Under the pieces are notes generated by a model. That model was not told the DNA's origin, searched no databases, and saw only the letters and a list, made by a program, of their open reading frames with translations. Shown one piece after another: positions 10,466-21,170 of a stretch of DNA of 64,000 nt (within the stretch, counting starts at the first letter, position 1; the number at the start of each line of letters is the position of its first letter). The position numbers and the translations under genes were made by a program. The DNA comes from Phragmites australis (taxonomy: Eukaryota > Streptophyta > Magnoliopsida > Poales > Poaceae), in NCBI RefSeq assembly GCF_958298935.1, contig NC_084928.1:18755501-18819500 (forward strand), read 5' to 3'.

Positions 10466-11304
10466 TTATTGATAACACTGACCGCCGAATCCTTGCTTTG
10501 ATGATGACCTCAGTCGTCTGAAATTATTAAATTGACTAGCACTTACTTTGTCGGTCTTTTCTTTCTCATACTTAGCCAGAAGCTCCTTGAATGTAGTCTT
10601 TGGCCTATTAATCCTATTCATGCCACTATTCTTGTTATTATTAACTTTATGTCTACCAACCTCTAGCTTTTTTGATTTTGACTTCTTTAGCTTAGCACTT
10701 TTGTGCCCCCCATAACTTGATGTTGAAATTGACTTGTGACCTTTTGGAGTATTTTCAATTTGCACCTTTCCCAAAAGATCATCATTCTCTCTTGAAGGCC
10801 TTTCATGCTCCTCTCTAATAACCATATCCTTGTCTTTCGTATACTCAGCCTGAGATAGCTGAACCAAGACACTTTTACTCTCAAGTTTGATCATGTCGAC
10901 AGGAAATGACTGAGTACCTTCTTGCATCTTCGAACTTTCAACAAACTTCAATCATCTTTCAATAGCCGATTGATCCTTGTCCAAAGTCTTAGAATTATCT
11001 TCCATCACACGAATATTGGCATTTTTAAATTCCTTCAGCCTCAGCCTTGTACCTCTACATCTGAAATAATCACAAAACTTATGCCCCACTCGTGACCAAG
11101 TGTAGACTGAATTTAGAACAAGTAAAGTAACCCATACAAATACAATGCCTGACAAAGATGATAGAAATAATTCTAACTTTAATATATTGCTATTGCCGGC
11201 ATCCTCATATGGAGAAATAACTTGGCCGACAAACTCACAATGATTCTATCATCCTTACTCGTGAATTTTGCAAGCTCTAGTACTTCAAATCCTGGCAGGA
11301 ATGG
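10466..11304 (-). pseudogene. Element A gag, capsid core and C-terminal part
   Basis: The minus strand encodes, in shifting frames, a Tat-lineage gag pattern. A segment just left of 11304 has the GFEVLELAKFTSK... start typical of Retrotrans_gag. It continues through a LELFLSSLSG segment and NSVYTWSRVGHKFCDYF, which match the usual PLSL.G.A.TW and QL..KF..YF blocks. A 161-aa ORF (10951-10466) follows, with the FKELLAKYEKE segment common in the gag C terminus of grass gypsy elements. The reading frame is broken by shifts and by a stop near 10952. At 11304 the gag is separated from its N-terminal part by element C. Confidence 0.6.
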
Positions 11305-12356
11305 TGTCACACCCAGTTTTAACGGCCAAAACCAAATACGGCTTATGTGTGCTCAAGATGTTCAACACACATAAGGACGTCACAGGTGAAGTAGAAAAAC
11401 TTTTATTAAATAAACGTTAAACTCTTACAGCAATTGACATATACTATCTTCTGTGAAGATATCTGCAGCGGAACAGAAGCACTAGTGCCCAACAACACCG
11501 CAGGCAACTGACCGGAAGACACGCGCCTAGAATGTGACAACCTCGTCTTGATAGTCTTCAACATCTTCACTCACTGAGCAGCACTACACATGTCGCATGG
11601 CATAGGGAAAATAACAAGTGTGAGTACATGACGCGCTCAATAAGTGTGGGAAAGATAATGATATGCAGGCTTACATCAAGAATAGGCTAACACATGATAT
11701 ATATTTGTGTAAATATGAGTAATGAAAATATATTTGGACTCAAAAAGCATTAAACAATTATTAAGTGAATGTACCCCATACAGTCAAACACCCAGCATAC
11801 AAGGCTCCCCACCTTGCATACCATAATCGTCTAGTACTCCCTGTACTACAACCAAAATCACAACCAACCCATAACCACAACCTATTAATCATGTGAGGAT
11901 CCAAGTCTCCCATAACCATGGGCACGGCTGTTATAACAGTTTTACGCTCTGCAGAGGTTGTCCATCTTTCCCCATGAGTCAGTGAATTTTATGTTGCCGT
12001 GTTTGCAAGACACTTAACACACACCAGTGGTATGTCGCCAAGAACTAAATGACAATGTCCAATAACCAGAGACTAATCTATTATATGTCTGCCCACTAGG
12101 TTTCACCGCTAGGATTTACGCGAGTTCAACTCCTACCCAGAAGCCCCCTTTTGTGCCGACACAACACACACTGTATAGGCTCTAACTAGTATATCACGCC
12201 TTACCCATATCAGCCTCGTAGTTGGTACATTACTTCTTAGGTTGTCGCTCCACGAACAGGTCCTTACTTAGGTTACTTGAGCAAATACTAAACCAACATC
12301 ATAACCATCAAAACCACATTGCTCAAGGCATAAGGTTCCATATTGCTAGACCATTA

Positions 12357-12600
12357 CATTACAACAGAAATGATCATCCGTGCTGCCCCATCAGTGCCGG
12401 TTAGGCACAAACCAGCACTGATGAAGCATCAGTGCCGGCTAGTAACTTCCCACGCTCGATCGATGGTCGAGCCCGGTTGAACCGGCACTGATACTTATTA
12501 GAACGAACCGGCATTGATACTTCAGTGTCAGCTTGTAACTATGAGCCGGCACTGATACTTAGTATTAGTGCCGGTTCGTTTTACGGGCCGACACTAATAA
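12357..12600 (+). repeat. CACTA subterminal repeat block of element D
   Basis: About seven copies of a 10-13 bp motif (ATCAGTGCCGG or its complement CCGGCACTGAT, with variants such as CCGGCATTGAT and CCGACACTAAT) lie in both orientations between 12385 and 12600. Alternating short subterminal repeats are the known transposase-binding region of CACTA elements. The variants show ageing of the copy. Confidence 0.65.
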
Positions 12601-13761
12601 TTACATGTCTATTAAAGGCTCACGTCTTCTTCTCCCGCCAGCAGAAAGCTCTCCCTCCATTTATTGCAGCTCTACCTTGCGCTTGGGGTCAGCCGGATGA
12701 GGAGCTGCGGCTGGATGTCGCCCTGGACCCCTCCCCTAGGTGGAAGGCTGACAAGGAGCTCGGTCGCGCCCTCTCCATCCTTCTTCTCCGGCTGGCTGGG
12801 CACTTCGAGAGCTCTCCTCTGCCTCCACGCCGACTGCAGCCACCTTCGGCCACTCTCCGACCAGGCTGAAGGTATGGTGACATCGCCCTCCTTCTTAAGT
12901 AGCTCATGCTCTCCTCACTTCTCTCTATTCCTTGCCGGTTCACCTAGATTGTAATAAAATGAGTGAAACTAATTTTGTTGTGTTTGGAAGAGTGAAACTA
13001 AATTTGTTAAGATTATAAAATACGTACAAAAATAATTAGAGCTCGGAAAAGGGTGAAACTAATTTTGTTGTGTTCACATTTATGTAATATACATGCTAAA
13101 AATACAAGCACACTTGAAAAGTGTACTGAAATTCCTTTATTCCATTAATTGTGCTGTAAATTATTAATTCCATAACTAATTAAGGAGAAATCCAAAAATG
13201 ATGACACCAACTTTATTAAGCTTCTTTTATCATCCTCTGTACGGAAAAACACCATCAAGTCATGAAACAGTGGATTAACATAATTTCTTGGTTAATGTTT
13301 TACTAACCATTTATGTTTCATTAATTTAAAAACACATAAAATGGAAAAACAATGTTCTTAAGACTTCTCTAGATAGATTAAAACCTAGCTCCAATTTTCT
13401 AGTAGTGATTTAAGAAAAAGAATATTTAAATTACATCTAAATAGATTAAAACCTAGCTCAAATTTTCTAGTAGTGAATTAGTAAAAAAAGATTAACATAT
13501 TGAATATGAATATTATGCTATAGGGATGGCAAATCCACCCGCTAGTCGCAAGCGGACGCGGCAGTATTTAGAAGGTGGGTCCTCCGACCGAGACCAAGTG
13601 CCGGAAGGTGATGGGTCATCTGACATGGAGCAATCAAGATGCGAGGTAATTCAATAAATTAGATTTGCATTTTGAAATATTTCATGGTTATCATTTCTTT
13701 AGTTTTTTATTGATTGGTAAAACTAATGATAATCATAAATTTATAGATCGACCGGACATGG
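12601..13761 (+). other. 5' untranslated and intron-like region of element D
   Basis: A GC-rich stretch (about 12620-12870) is followed by AT-rich sequence to 13500 and a short CCG-rich patch at 13530-13640. Open frames here are low-complexity. Sequence before 13747 ends in TTATAG, which could be a splice acceptor ahead of the transposase-associated exon. No separate gene is supported. Confidence 0.4.
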
Positions 13762-14204
13762 ATGTACAACTCTAACCGTCACGGCCAAGAGTTCTTTCAT
13801 GGCGTGGATGCTTTTTTGAGGGCTGTTGTGATGTACAGAAAGCCAAAAAAGAAGAGTGATGATCACTATATATGCTATCCCTGTGTTGATTGCAAGAATG
13901 AGAAGCAGTTCTCAGGCATAGAGCAGATCCGTGCACACTTGCTTCTCATGGGTTTCAAGCCTGGCTATATCCGCTGGACCGTGCACGATGAACATGAGGA
14001 GGTTGTGCATGAAGAGCAGCCCACAGTCAAGGAAGATAGAGGCAATGATATGACGGCTGACGAAGACATCGATATGTCGGTGTTCGAAGATACTTTTGTC
14101 GGCAACGATGATAACGACCTACACGAAATGTTGCGCAATGCGGAGGGAGACTTCACCAGTGATAGGCAACATGAAAAGTTCGAGCGCATGAAGGAGGACA
14201 TTCG
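13762..14204 (+). pseudogene. CACTA transposase-associated domain (Transpos_assoc type)
   Basis: The frame opens with a WMYNSNR segment and contains the conserved pattern FHGVDAFL ... ICYPCVDCKN ... IRAHLLLMGFKPGYIRWTVH, typical of the domain that precedes Tnp2 in plant CACTA transposases (CxxC pair and GF.PGY..W). An acidic linker follows, with repeated D/E. The frame runs into a stop at 14253, but the homologous reading shifts to frame 3 around 14200-14215, so a small indel separates it from the Tnp2 part. Confidence 0.7.
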
Positions 14205-15545
14205 GTGTTCTTGGGCTGTAAGGAAGAGTACAACAAGTTGCATGTTGTGCTAACATTGTTGCAAATGAAGTCTAGCAATGGTTGGTCTGATAAGGGCTTC
14301 AACGAGTTGTTACAATTCATGAGGGACTTGCTTCCAGAGGGCAATGAGTTGCCTAAAAACACGTACCACGCCAAGCAGATTATCTGTCCATTGGGGTTGG
14401 ATGTAGAGAAAATACATGCTTGTCGAAACGACTGCATGTTGTTTCGCAACGGGGATGCAGACTTGGAAGCGTGTCACGTTTGCGGTGTATCAAGGTACAA
14501 GCGCAACATTGACGATATCGATAGCGATGACGTAGGGGAGAAGATGAAGGATGAAAGACCCCCCGCTAAGATGGTTTGGTATTTCCATATAATCTCCCAT
14601 CTGAAGCGATTGTTTACCAACAAAGCGAATGCCGAGTTGATGCGATGGCACGCCAAAGGGCGCAAGAAAGACGGAATGCTTAGACACCCTATTGATGGAA
14701 TGCAATGGAGGAACTTCGATACAGAATACAAGGAATTCAAAGCTGAAGTGAGGATTATAAGGTTTGGGTTGAGTAGGGATGGGATGAATCCTTTCGGCAA
14801 CATGAGCAATAGTCATAGCACTTGGCCCGTGACTCTCTGTATCTATAACCTTCCATCTTGGTTGTGTATGAAGCGAACGTTCCTTATGATGCCTTTGCTG
14901 ATCAGTGGCCCGAATCAATCTGGCAACAATATCGATGTGTATCTCCAACCATTGCTTGATGATCTCCTTGTACTATGGACAGATGGCGTACGGGTGTGGG
15001 ATGAATACAAACACGAGCATTTCAACCTACGCGTAATGTTGTTCGTAACAATTCAGGATTGGCCTGCTCTTGCAAACCTATCGGGAAAGACTTTAAAAGG
15101 CTACAATGGATGTGTCTGGTGCTTGGATGAAACAAAGGGGCTGTGGCTGAAGAATTGTAAGAAAATGGTATACATAAGTCACGGTAGGTTTCTGCGTCCG
15201 GATCACTCGTACTGTAGGAATAAAAGAGCTTTTGACGGGACAGTGGAGACTCGTCGCGCTCCGAAGCTTCACACTCGGTAGCATGTATATAAGATGGTAA
15301 AGAATCTTAGAGTTGTCCTTGGAAAGGGGAAAGGCAGTACAAAATTTCCAGCTGGAAAACTCGCTACTATGTTTAAGAAGAGATCAATTTTTTGGAACCT
15401 ACCTTATTGGAAGCACTTGATGGTCCGACACGCGATCGGCATCATGCATGTGGAGAAGAATGTGTTTGACAGCTTGATTGGTACCTTACTGGACATACCT
15501 AGTAAAACAAAAGATATACTCAATGCACGGTTGGACCTGGAACGG
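14205..15545 (+). pseudogene. CACTA Tnp2-type transposase (Transposase_21 family), broken and truncated
   Basis: The 358-aa ORF 14205-15281 carries the Tnp2 hallmarks in order: LPEGNELPKNTYHAK, a PLGLDVEKIHACRNDCMLF block, a C..CG.SRYK segment, then the long core with GCVWCLDET. An in-frame TAG at 15279-15281 ends it. The same frame continues to the PYWKHLMVRHAIGIMHVEKNVFDSLIGTLL block at about 15400-15490, then decays. The TAG is one C-to-T change away from CAG. With the upstream frameshift and missing C terminus, this copy cannot encode an active transposase. Confidence 0.75.
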
Positions 15546-16713
15546 CGGCGTACGGACAGGGTAGCAGTGACATCTAGGGCTTGGTGGCATAGAATAGCGG
15601 TAGGAGAGGCGTGTAAATCTTATTTATAGGGCTAGGGGCGGCTGGTTGAGGTGGATTCCAAGCCGAACACGAATCGGATTCGAGTTTGAGTTAGTTTCGG
15701 TTTCCTTTTTCGCAGCTCTCTACTTCGAGGATGATATCTTCTTCGTCTGGACTCCAAATTGGACGTTTCTAGACTCTAAATTATATTACTCAAAACATAT
15801 TTACAACTTTGGTATTCATTGGAACTTCTGAAAACGCCACTTTGATTTTCAAAAATGCAACACAAGATAAACTGTTTGAACTTAGACTTATCTGCGCAGC
15901 ACTAATTTCGGGGGCAATAACTCCTAGCTGAATTATCCAAAAGGGGCCTTCCATAGGTTCAAATCGAAGCCCTCGACGAGACCTGTAACTTTGGTATTGT
16001 CAAGAATTACATTTGAGGCTATTTTGAACTCCAAAACTTCATGAGAAGATGAGGATGTCCAGGACTTCACGAAAATTTGCAGATTTCGTGGATCCTTTGT
16101 TGGGCCATCTAGAAGACTTGGCTAAGGATTTGGAATTGAGAAAGATTGAGCTCAAAGACACTTTAGGTATATCTAGAGTTTAGAAAAGAAACTTTTGCAG
16201 AGAAATTTAAATAGGGTTTGAATTTGAATTGAGCTTGGATTGAATTTAAGATAAACGAAAAATGAGGTTGAACAAGAATAGGACTAGATAAGGAATTTGA
16301 ATTTGGATATGGTTAGAATTTGAGAAAGATGAGAGATTGGCTTTAAACAAGGATTTGAATAAGATTTGAATTGAAGTAGAGAAGAATCAGGTATGATCAA
16401 GGATTGAATAGATGATGAATTCAAGGATTTTGAATTCTAACTATTAAGATCCTTAACTTATTCACTATTGAGTTTTGTAAAAACCTTTTCAAAATCTTTT
16501 TCACTCAAAACAGCAAGAGAAAGAAAAAGAAAAAGAACTCTAATACATTTACTTATCTCCTAACAAAACTCAGCATATAATGCATACAAAATAATAACCT
16601 ATTTTGATTGATTGATTAAAAAAATAGATTTTAAACCTATACTACTCGTCAAGCTATTCAATAATCATGGAAAATTTTAAAAAGTTATAAATTCTGAAAA
16701 TCAGGGTGTTACA
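15546..16713 (-). repeat. Right segment of element C (LTR-like), no coding content
   Basis: AT-rich sequence with runs of GAATTTGAATTTG-like words between 16180 and 16440 and no supported gene. Read on the minus strand it starts TGTAACACCC at 16713 and reaches a TATAAATA-like box near 15625, followed by more GC-rich sequence. That order fits the U3 part of an LTR. The left limit is where the CACTA transposase reading is lost. Confidence 0.4.
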
Positions 16714-18564
16714 AATAAGTCCGTAATATCAAGTTCTATTTCAAATTTTCCTTGCAACACTATCAATTTATTTATTAACACCTCTATACTCTATACATGG
16801 TTTGACTTCAAGCAGCAATGGTATTTCTTTTTTACTTTGAGAAACATCCGAACTATTCCTTTGTTCGATTGTAGCTGTTATTATGAATTTGCTCAAGCTA
16901 GTATCCAAACTATTATCATGCTCAGCTATTATGTCTTGTTGGGTAACACTAGGGTTTGAAACCAAATCGAACTATTATTCGGTTATTATAATCGACAATT
17001 CCCTTTCATTATGCTTAGCAACCAACAACTCTTCTTTTTCCTTAGTAGTTACTGACATCTTTCCCTTTTCGCTAACCGACTGTTTGTATGCAATAGTAAT
17101 CAGCTTTTCGATATTTGTACTCGAACCTGATTATTTATTTATATTACCTTCTTTACCCAATCTTTCAGAATCATTCCATTAGTATCACCAATAGATCTAT
17201 CTATTAAAACTATAGAATTAAATTGGGAAACATATAATGTACTTGCATATCATACCTCTTGTAGCATGGTATCGATGGATGAAAAGTCATTTATCTTAAT
17301 GATTCCTTGCTTTGTTTTCCGATAGCATGAAAGCAACTTCTTCCACTGTTCTTACAATTCTACTTCAATTGCGCTATGATCTCCTTCAGATGCTTCATCA
17401 AGCATAGACCTCTGTTCTTTTGAGCTTGAATTTGGCTCTTCATATGATGAAGCCCAAACTCCTTTTATCATATAAATTGCCCCCAACTGAATTCACTATT
17501 TTAGCACCGTTCAAGCTAGGCATATGTTTAGTTGTATGCACTGTTCCTGTAACACTATTGCGGCTAGAATTTTCTTCATGTTGTTGTAGCCGAATAGCTG
17601 AATAAGGTATGTATGAAGGTAAACTATATGCCACAGTGCTACATGTAGGTCTATACACGTTTGCTGATTTTTCGTTTATTCAGCTATAATCTGAAAACCC
17701 ATGTGGAGGCATTAAGTGCAACACATAACCATGGTGTTTCATAACTTTAGGGCTGCATATATGTAGTATTTTGCAAAGGAGCCCTAAAATTTGCTTCTGG
17801 CAATGATCCGTACGGAATACCGAAACTTTGTGGTAATGTATAAGGCACATAATAGGTTGCAGCATGGTATGAAGGTGTATGTACGCTCACCAAATTCTCA
17901 ACAACTCGGCTATAACTTGTAACCGAGGCATATGTATTAGGCGCTTGAGTATTTACTGACTAAACTACTGGGCCATGATCACTAGCGGAATATGTGGTGA
18001 AGTTAAGTGAATATTGTGATGCAACCTCTGGTTTAGATGGCCCACCATAAGTATTTGAATTGCTAATATCATTTTGGCCTGTTACATAAACCCATTAGAT
18101 GAAAACATTTTTGAGGAATTAATATGTAAACTTCCTTATTGCATGATACCAACATTACTAGCAAATGGCGGCTCAAAATAATTTGCCGAATTCATCAACT
18201 TAATTCAACCATGTTGATCATTCATTAGCACTCTATTTTGTGATGTCCTAAGTGGTGCAAGCATCGCCGATGAGCTTAGAGTCACATAATCATGTTGCAT
18301 GTTACCAAAAGAATTAATATTTGGAGTACTAATGCCATGCGATAGGAGTTGTCTCTGACGCTGCTCATCTGGTACTTGAAACATTAAAGCCCTAATATGG
18401 CTAGATAAATCTAAACTCTAAACCATTCTTTCGCAATGTTTCACCATGGCAGTACCAACTAATTGATCAATCACAGCTTTGGCATTTTCCCGAGTAATAA
18501 GTGTGCTACTTACATTAGGATTTACGTCGGGCATGGTGCATATAGATGGCAATGCCATTACCAT
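16714..18564 (-). pseudogene. Element A gag N-terminal / leader ORF remnant
   Basis: On the minus strand an ORF-like reading starts at an ATG at 18564-18562, 65 bases inside the PBS, and gives a hydrophilic Q/N/S-rich protein readable with few breaks to about 18100; the remainder to 16768 is patchier. Stops inside the reading include a TAG and a TGA that are each one C-to-T change from CAG and CGA. A 65-aa piece at 16965-16768 lies just before the insertion of element C. I do not recognise a domain. Position between PBS and the capsid core suggests an N-terminal gag extension. Confidence 0.45.
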
Positions 18565-18628
18565 GAGCGCAAATGTAACAATGCTCCCTTGATTAATTTT
18601 TTATCGGATTGATTATGGCCGAAAGCTT

Positions 18629-18650
18629 CGAATCCCCGACGGAGTCACCA
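18629..18650 (-). promoter_or_regulatory. Element A primer-binding site (tRNA-complementary)
   Basis: The minus strand reads TGGTGACTCCGTCGGGGATT, starting with TGG to pair with the CCA end of a tRNA, 7 nt inside the LTR edge at 18658. The sequence resembles tRNA-Arg-type primer sites reported in Tat/Ogre-type elements; the tRNA identity is an inference. It fixes the minus orientation of element A. Confidence 0.65.
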
Positions 18651-18657
18651 AAAAGTG

Positions 18658-19552
18658 TGTTGACGCGAAAAGATGCCGCGCGCCAAACACTAAGCACCTC
18701 GTATATACGACGAGTAGCACCTAGGGTACCCTTGTTGTGGTGTTGTGTCATTAGACCTTCGTCGTCATCCACGCTCGGGAGGGACCCCGTCACAGCACAG
18801 ATGGCTGACATCTTGTCCTTGCTTGTTGAGATCAAGAACGAGTGGCAATGAAGGTTGGAAAAGAGAACTAGGAAAAAAGAGATAAAAATGAAAGGTAATG
18901 TAAATTGTGTTTGATCAATTGGATTCTTTTTCAATCGGTCATGATTCTCATATTTGTAGGGTGGCAGGTCTTAGCCGTAAAAGAGCAGGATTCCTAATTC
19001 AAACTGAACAAGACTTACATATATGATTCAGCTACGCCATCTGATATCCAAGCTTTCTATAACTAATAGATCTTTCCTATTCGACCACGTAAATTCCTAT
19101 ACATCTACCCGAGTATCCTTTATTGCAGTTCGGCCTTCTTGGATTCGACTACCTACTTGATTCGAACATCTACTCGCGTATCGCCTGCTCAGTCTAGCCA
19201 CCTACTTAGAGATCGATTGCTCTATGTATCCTTATGCCCGAATCCAACTAGTCCTTCCACCTGCTCAAAGACTAGCTGCTCAGTTTGATCATGTGCTTGA
19301 ATTCTACCAGTCAATGTTGACTAGACCAACTTCCCAGTTTGACCATTCGACTAGTCACTGCTCGGTCCATTACCTGTTCGGAGACCAAGAACTCGCAAAT
19401 CATTTGATCAGAAACATGCACATGCCCGCTCGAAGATCACCTGATCAGAGATCACCTTAGCCAGAGACCACATAGTCAAAGATCACCTGGTCGAAGATAA
19501 CCATAGACGAAGATCACTTGCTCAAAGATCACCTGGTCGGAGATAACCATAG
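18658..19552 (-). repeat. Element A 5' LTR, truncated at its outer end
   Basis: It matches 172-1104 base for base over long stretches, including the CGCGAAAAGATG..CGCGCGCC start and the GAGACCAC/GATAACCATAG repeat segment. Similarity stops after GGAGATAACCATAG at 19552. The left copy continues for about another 65 bases to CCAACA, so the outer end here was lost or replaced. Confidence 0.7.
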
Positions 19553-19833
19553 ACGGTAGAGTTATTTTCCATGTAGAAGTATTTATATCTATACATCTAT
19601 ATAATTCACCAGTTGTGATAGATTCAGACGATTTCTACCGTTCAACCACGTTGATCAAACGGTCACCGTATAAAAGTGGATCCCGTTTTTCTTCCAAAAA
19701 TACTATCAAACACTTATTATTTACCTTACGTACTAGACGTCTCCTTCTATATAGTAATTCATCTCCTTCTAGTTCAATCGACACACGGTTATCTCGTGAC
19801 AATCGCTTTGAGCTGCTGCACGGCGCTTCCAAT

Positions 19834-20174
19834 CTTGACGAGCGACGAGGCAGCCGCAATCGGGAGGTCGATGCCCCAATTCATTGCACCGTGCACGTTC
19901 TATGGCTCACTGTTTCGCCAAGAGGTGTAAAGCCCCCCTCCCTTTGTCAATGCAAGTGAGTCTAGGAGTTAATAGAACCACATCTAACACTTCAGCATTA
20001 TTTCCTGTTCTTTGATCAGGGCAAGAAGAAGATGCCTCGGGTCATGCTGATGTTCTTCTGTGTCCGGGTTGCTCCTAAGAGGAGCAGGGTTATTTGGGCG
20101 CTCACGAGGAACGTTGGGGTTTGGCTCCACAAGATCACACCGCGGTGGTTCTACCACAAATCCACATTCTAAAA
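19834..20174 (+). pseudogene. Captured gene fragment resembling PAO/ACD1-like Rieske oxygenase C-terminal region
   Basis: Two exon-like pieces: 19834-19954 (LTSDEAAAIGRSMPQFIAPCTFYGS) and 20020-20174 (RVMLMFFCVRVAPKRSRVIW, then NVGVWLHKITPRWFYH). They are separated by 65 bp with a GTGAGT donor and TTGATCAG acceptor. The second piece resembles the block FFC.PV.PGRSR.IW..PRN...W.D...PRW that I know from pheophorbide-a-oxygenase-like proteins (PTC52/ACD1-like). It ends in a stop right after that block. The first piece also contains a stop. It lies within the inverted repeats, so a capture by a MULE is likely. Confidence 0.45.
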
Positions 20175-20704
20175 TTTCTTCCACAAAACCTCAAGTCCTT
20201 GCTCATATTGTAACACAGAACCATGGGCTTGTCACCTTGATCCGAACTAGTAATGGCACATGTATTTCACACACGTAATTTAGAATATAGTAATCTGAAT
20301 AAGAAAAAAAAAATATAACATAACAAAAGAGATATTTGTATACATAAAATTCATAACATGATCATGTAATTTAAAGAGGGAGGAAAATGATGTGTACCTA
20401 GACATGAGGGTGGAGGGGACAATATCATCACAACTTGGCAATCTATAGCAACGTTGTGAGCATGATCAAGATAGTGACCGATTTGTGAGAGGATAGAAAT
20501 AATTTTTGCATAATAGCTTAGTGTGAAGATAGTGTAACGTAGACGACCTCCATGATAGACAGCGATGGAGATGGCGTGCAGGCAGCGGCGCACTCTCTCC
20601 AGCAAGCTGATGCTGTAGGAGAAATATGGGAGACAGTGTATTCTCTGAAGAAACCCAACGATAAATGTATGGAAGATAAATATTAGATATCTAGGTATGG
20701 AAGA

Positions 20705-20949
20705 TATGGTTACAAATATCGTCGATAACCGTTCATTTATCGTGGTTACCGGGCGATTCAGTCCGCACCGCTTTTATAACCTGAGCAGTTACTAACCAAA
20801 CCTAAATTTAAAATTCAAAAAATTTCAAAAATTTGATAAAATTCGACCGGTTTCTACCGAGTTCCACTGAATTGTTGTGCGGTTACCGTGGTAACCGTGG
20901 TTACCGCCGGGGACCGGTAACCATTTGCAAAACGGTAACTAAAACCCTG
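20705..20949. mobile_element. Small non-autonomous hAT-type MITE
   Basis: A 245-bp insert is flanked by the perfect 8-bp repeat ATGGAAGA (20697-20704 and 20950-20957). Its right end reads CAGGGTTTTAGTTACC on the minus strand, as in hAT elements. Internally it has many GGTTACC/GGTAACC words in both orientations (20740-20755 and 20880-20930), typical of subterminal motifs. The left terminus TATGGTTAC matches only weakly. Confidence 0.55.
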
Positions 20950-21170
20950 ATGGAAGATAAATAATGAGAGATTAGTTGTATTTTTAGAATGTATAGAAAA
21001 TAAATATTGAATATCTAGGTATGGAAGACAAATAATAGGAGATTGAATGTATTTTAGAAAGGAGAAATGAGGTCTAAATTTACACAATGGTCATTTGATC
21101 AATTTGGATGGACCGATGAGATCGATCGGATCTATCATAACTCGTGTATTTTATAGAAGCGTAGAAGTAT

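Larger units (their letters stand above)
12357..15545 (+). mobile_element. Element D: truncated CACTA (En/Spm) DNA transposon
   Basis: The left end CATTACAACAGAAAT at 12357 resembles a degenerate CACTA terminus and is preceded by TTA, a possible 3-bp target duplication. It is followed by clustered subterminal repeats of ATCAGTGCCGG/CCGGCACTGAT. The element encodes a transposase-associated domain and a Tnp2-type transposase on the plus strand. The transposase stops making sense near 15545, after the LDLERRR segment, and no right terminus was found. The 3' half of the element, including its right TIR, therefore seems deleted into element C. Confidence 0.7.
11305..16713 (-). mobile_element. Element C: LTR-like element with TGTCACACCC / GGGTGTTACA ends, containing CACTA element D
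   Basis: It begins TGTCACACCC at 11305 and ends GGGTGTTACA at 16713, in the middle of the A gag region. The ends form a short inverted repeat with TG/CA termini, as in LTRs. The minus-strand 3' part shares blocks with element K (43854-48673), such as GTCAGTTGCCTGCGG at 11499-11514 against GTCAATTGCCTGTGG near 48463, and an AAAACYGGGYGTGACA end. It is therefore probably a solo LTR or truncated member of a long-LTR family, in minus orientation. A TATA-like CTATAAATAAG on the minus strand near 15620 would suit an LTR promoter. Flanking bases AATGG and AATAA do not form a clean 5-bp duplication, so boundaries are provisional. Confidence 0.5.
172..19552 (-). mobile_element. Element A: gag-only Tat-like Ty3/gypsy retrotransposon hosting nested insertions
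   Basis: Two same-orientation copies of one roughly 900-1000 bp sequence (172-1139 and 18658-19552) behave as LTRs. A tRNA-complementary PBS on the minus strand sits beside the right copy, so the element reads right to left. Between the LTRs the minus strand carries only gag-like coding remnants (16714-18564 and 10466-11304) and short downstream ORFs. No protease, reverse transcriptase or integrase of its own was seen. Without insertions B, C and D the element would be about 6 kb. This fits a non-autonomous element mobilised by a pol-bearing relative, as known for Dasheng/RIRE2 in rice; that pairing is an inference. Bases 1-171 to the left hold nothing I recognise. Confidence 0.7.
19576..21170 (+). 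mobile_element. Mutator-like (Pack-MULE type) candidate with long terminal inverted repeats
   Basis: The sequence TATATCTATAC..AGTTGTGATAGAT..TTGATCAAACGGTCACC (19588-19672) recurs inverted at about 21085-21170, with roughly 70 percent identity over 90-100 bp as judged by eye. Long diverged TIRs enclosing a gene-like fragment and no transposase fit a non-autonomous MULE. I could not find a clean 9-bp duplication, so ends are approximate. A small hAT MITE sits inside. Confidence 0.45.

Noticed and set aside
12525..12954. Three overlapping ORFs of 84-114 aa on both strands
   Set aside because: GC-rich leader of the CACTA element; no motif and no agreement with CACTA coding parts.
11300..16718. 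Clean target-site duplication for element C
   Set aside because: Flanks AATGG and AATAA agree only in three bases; I keep the element but not the duplication.
18629..18650. tRNA-like sequence
   Set aside because: Only the 3' acceptor and T-arm complement is present beside an LTR; it is a primer-binding site, not a tRNA gene.
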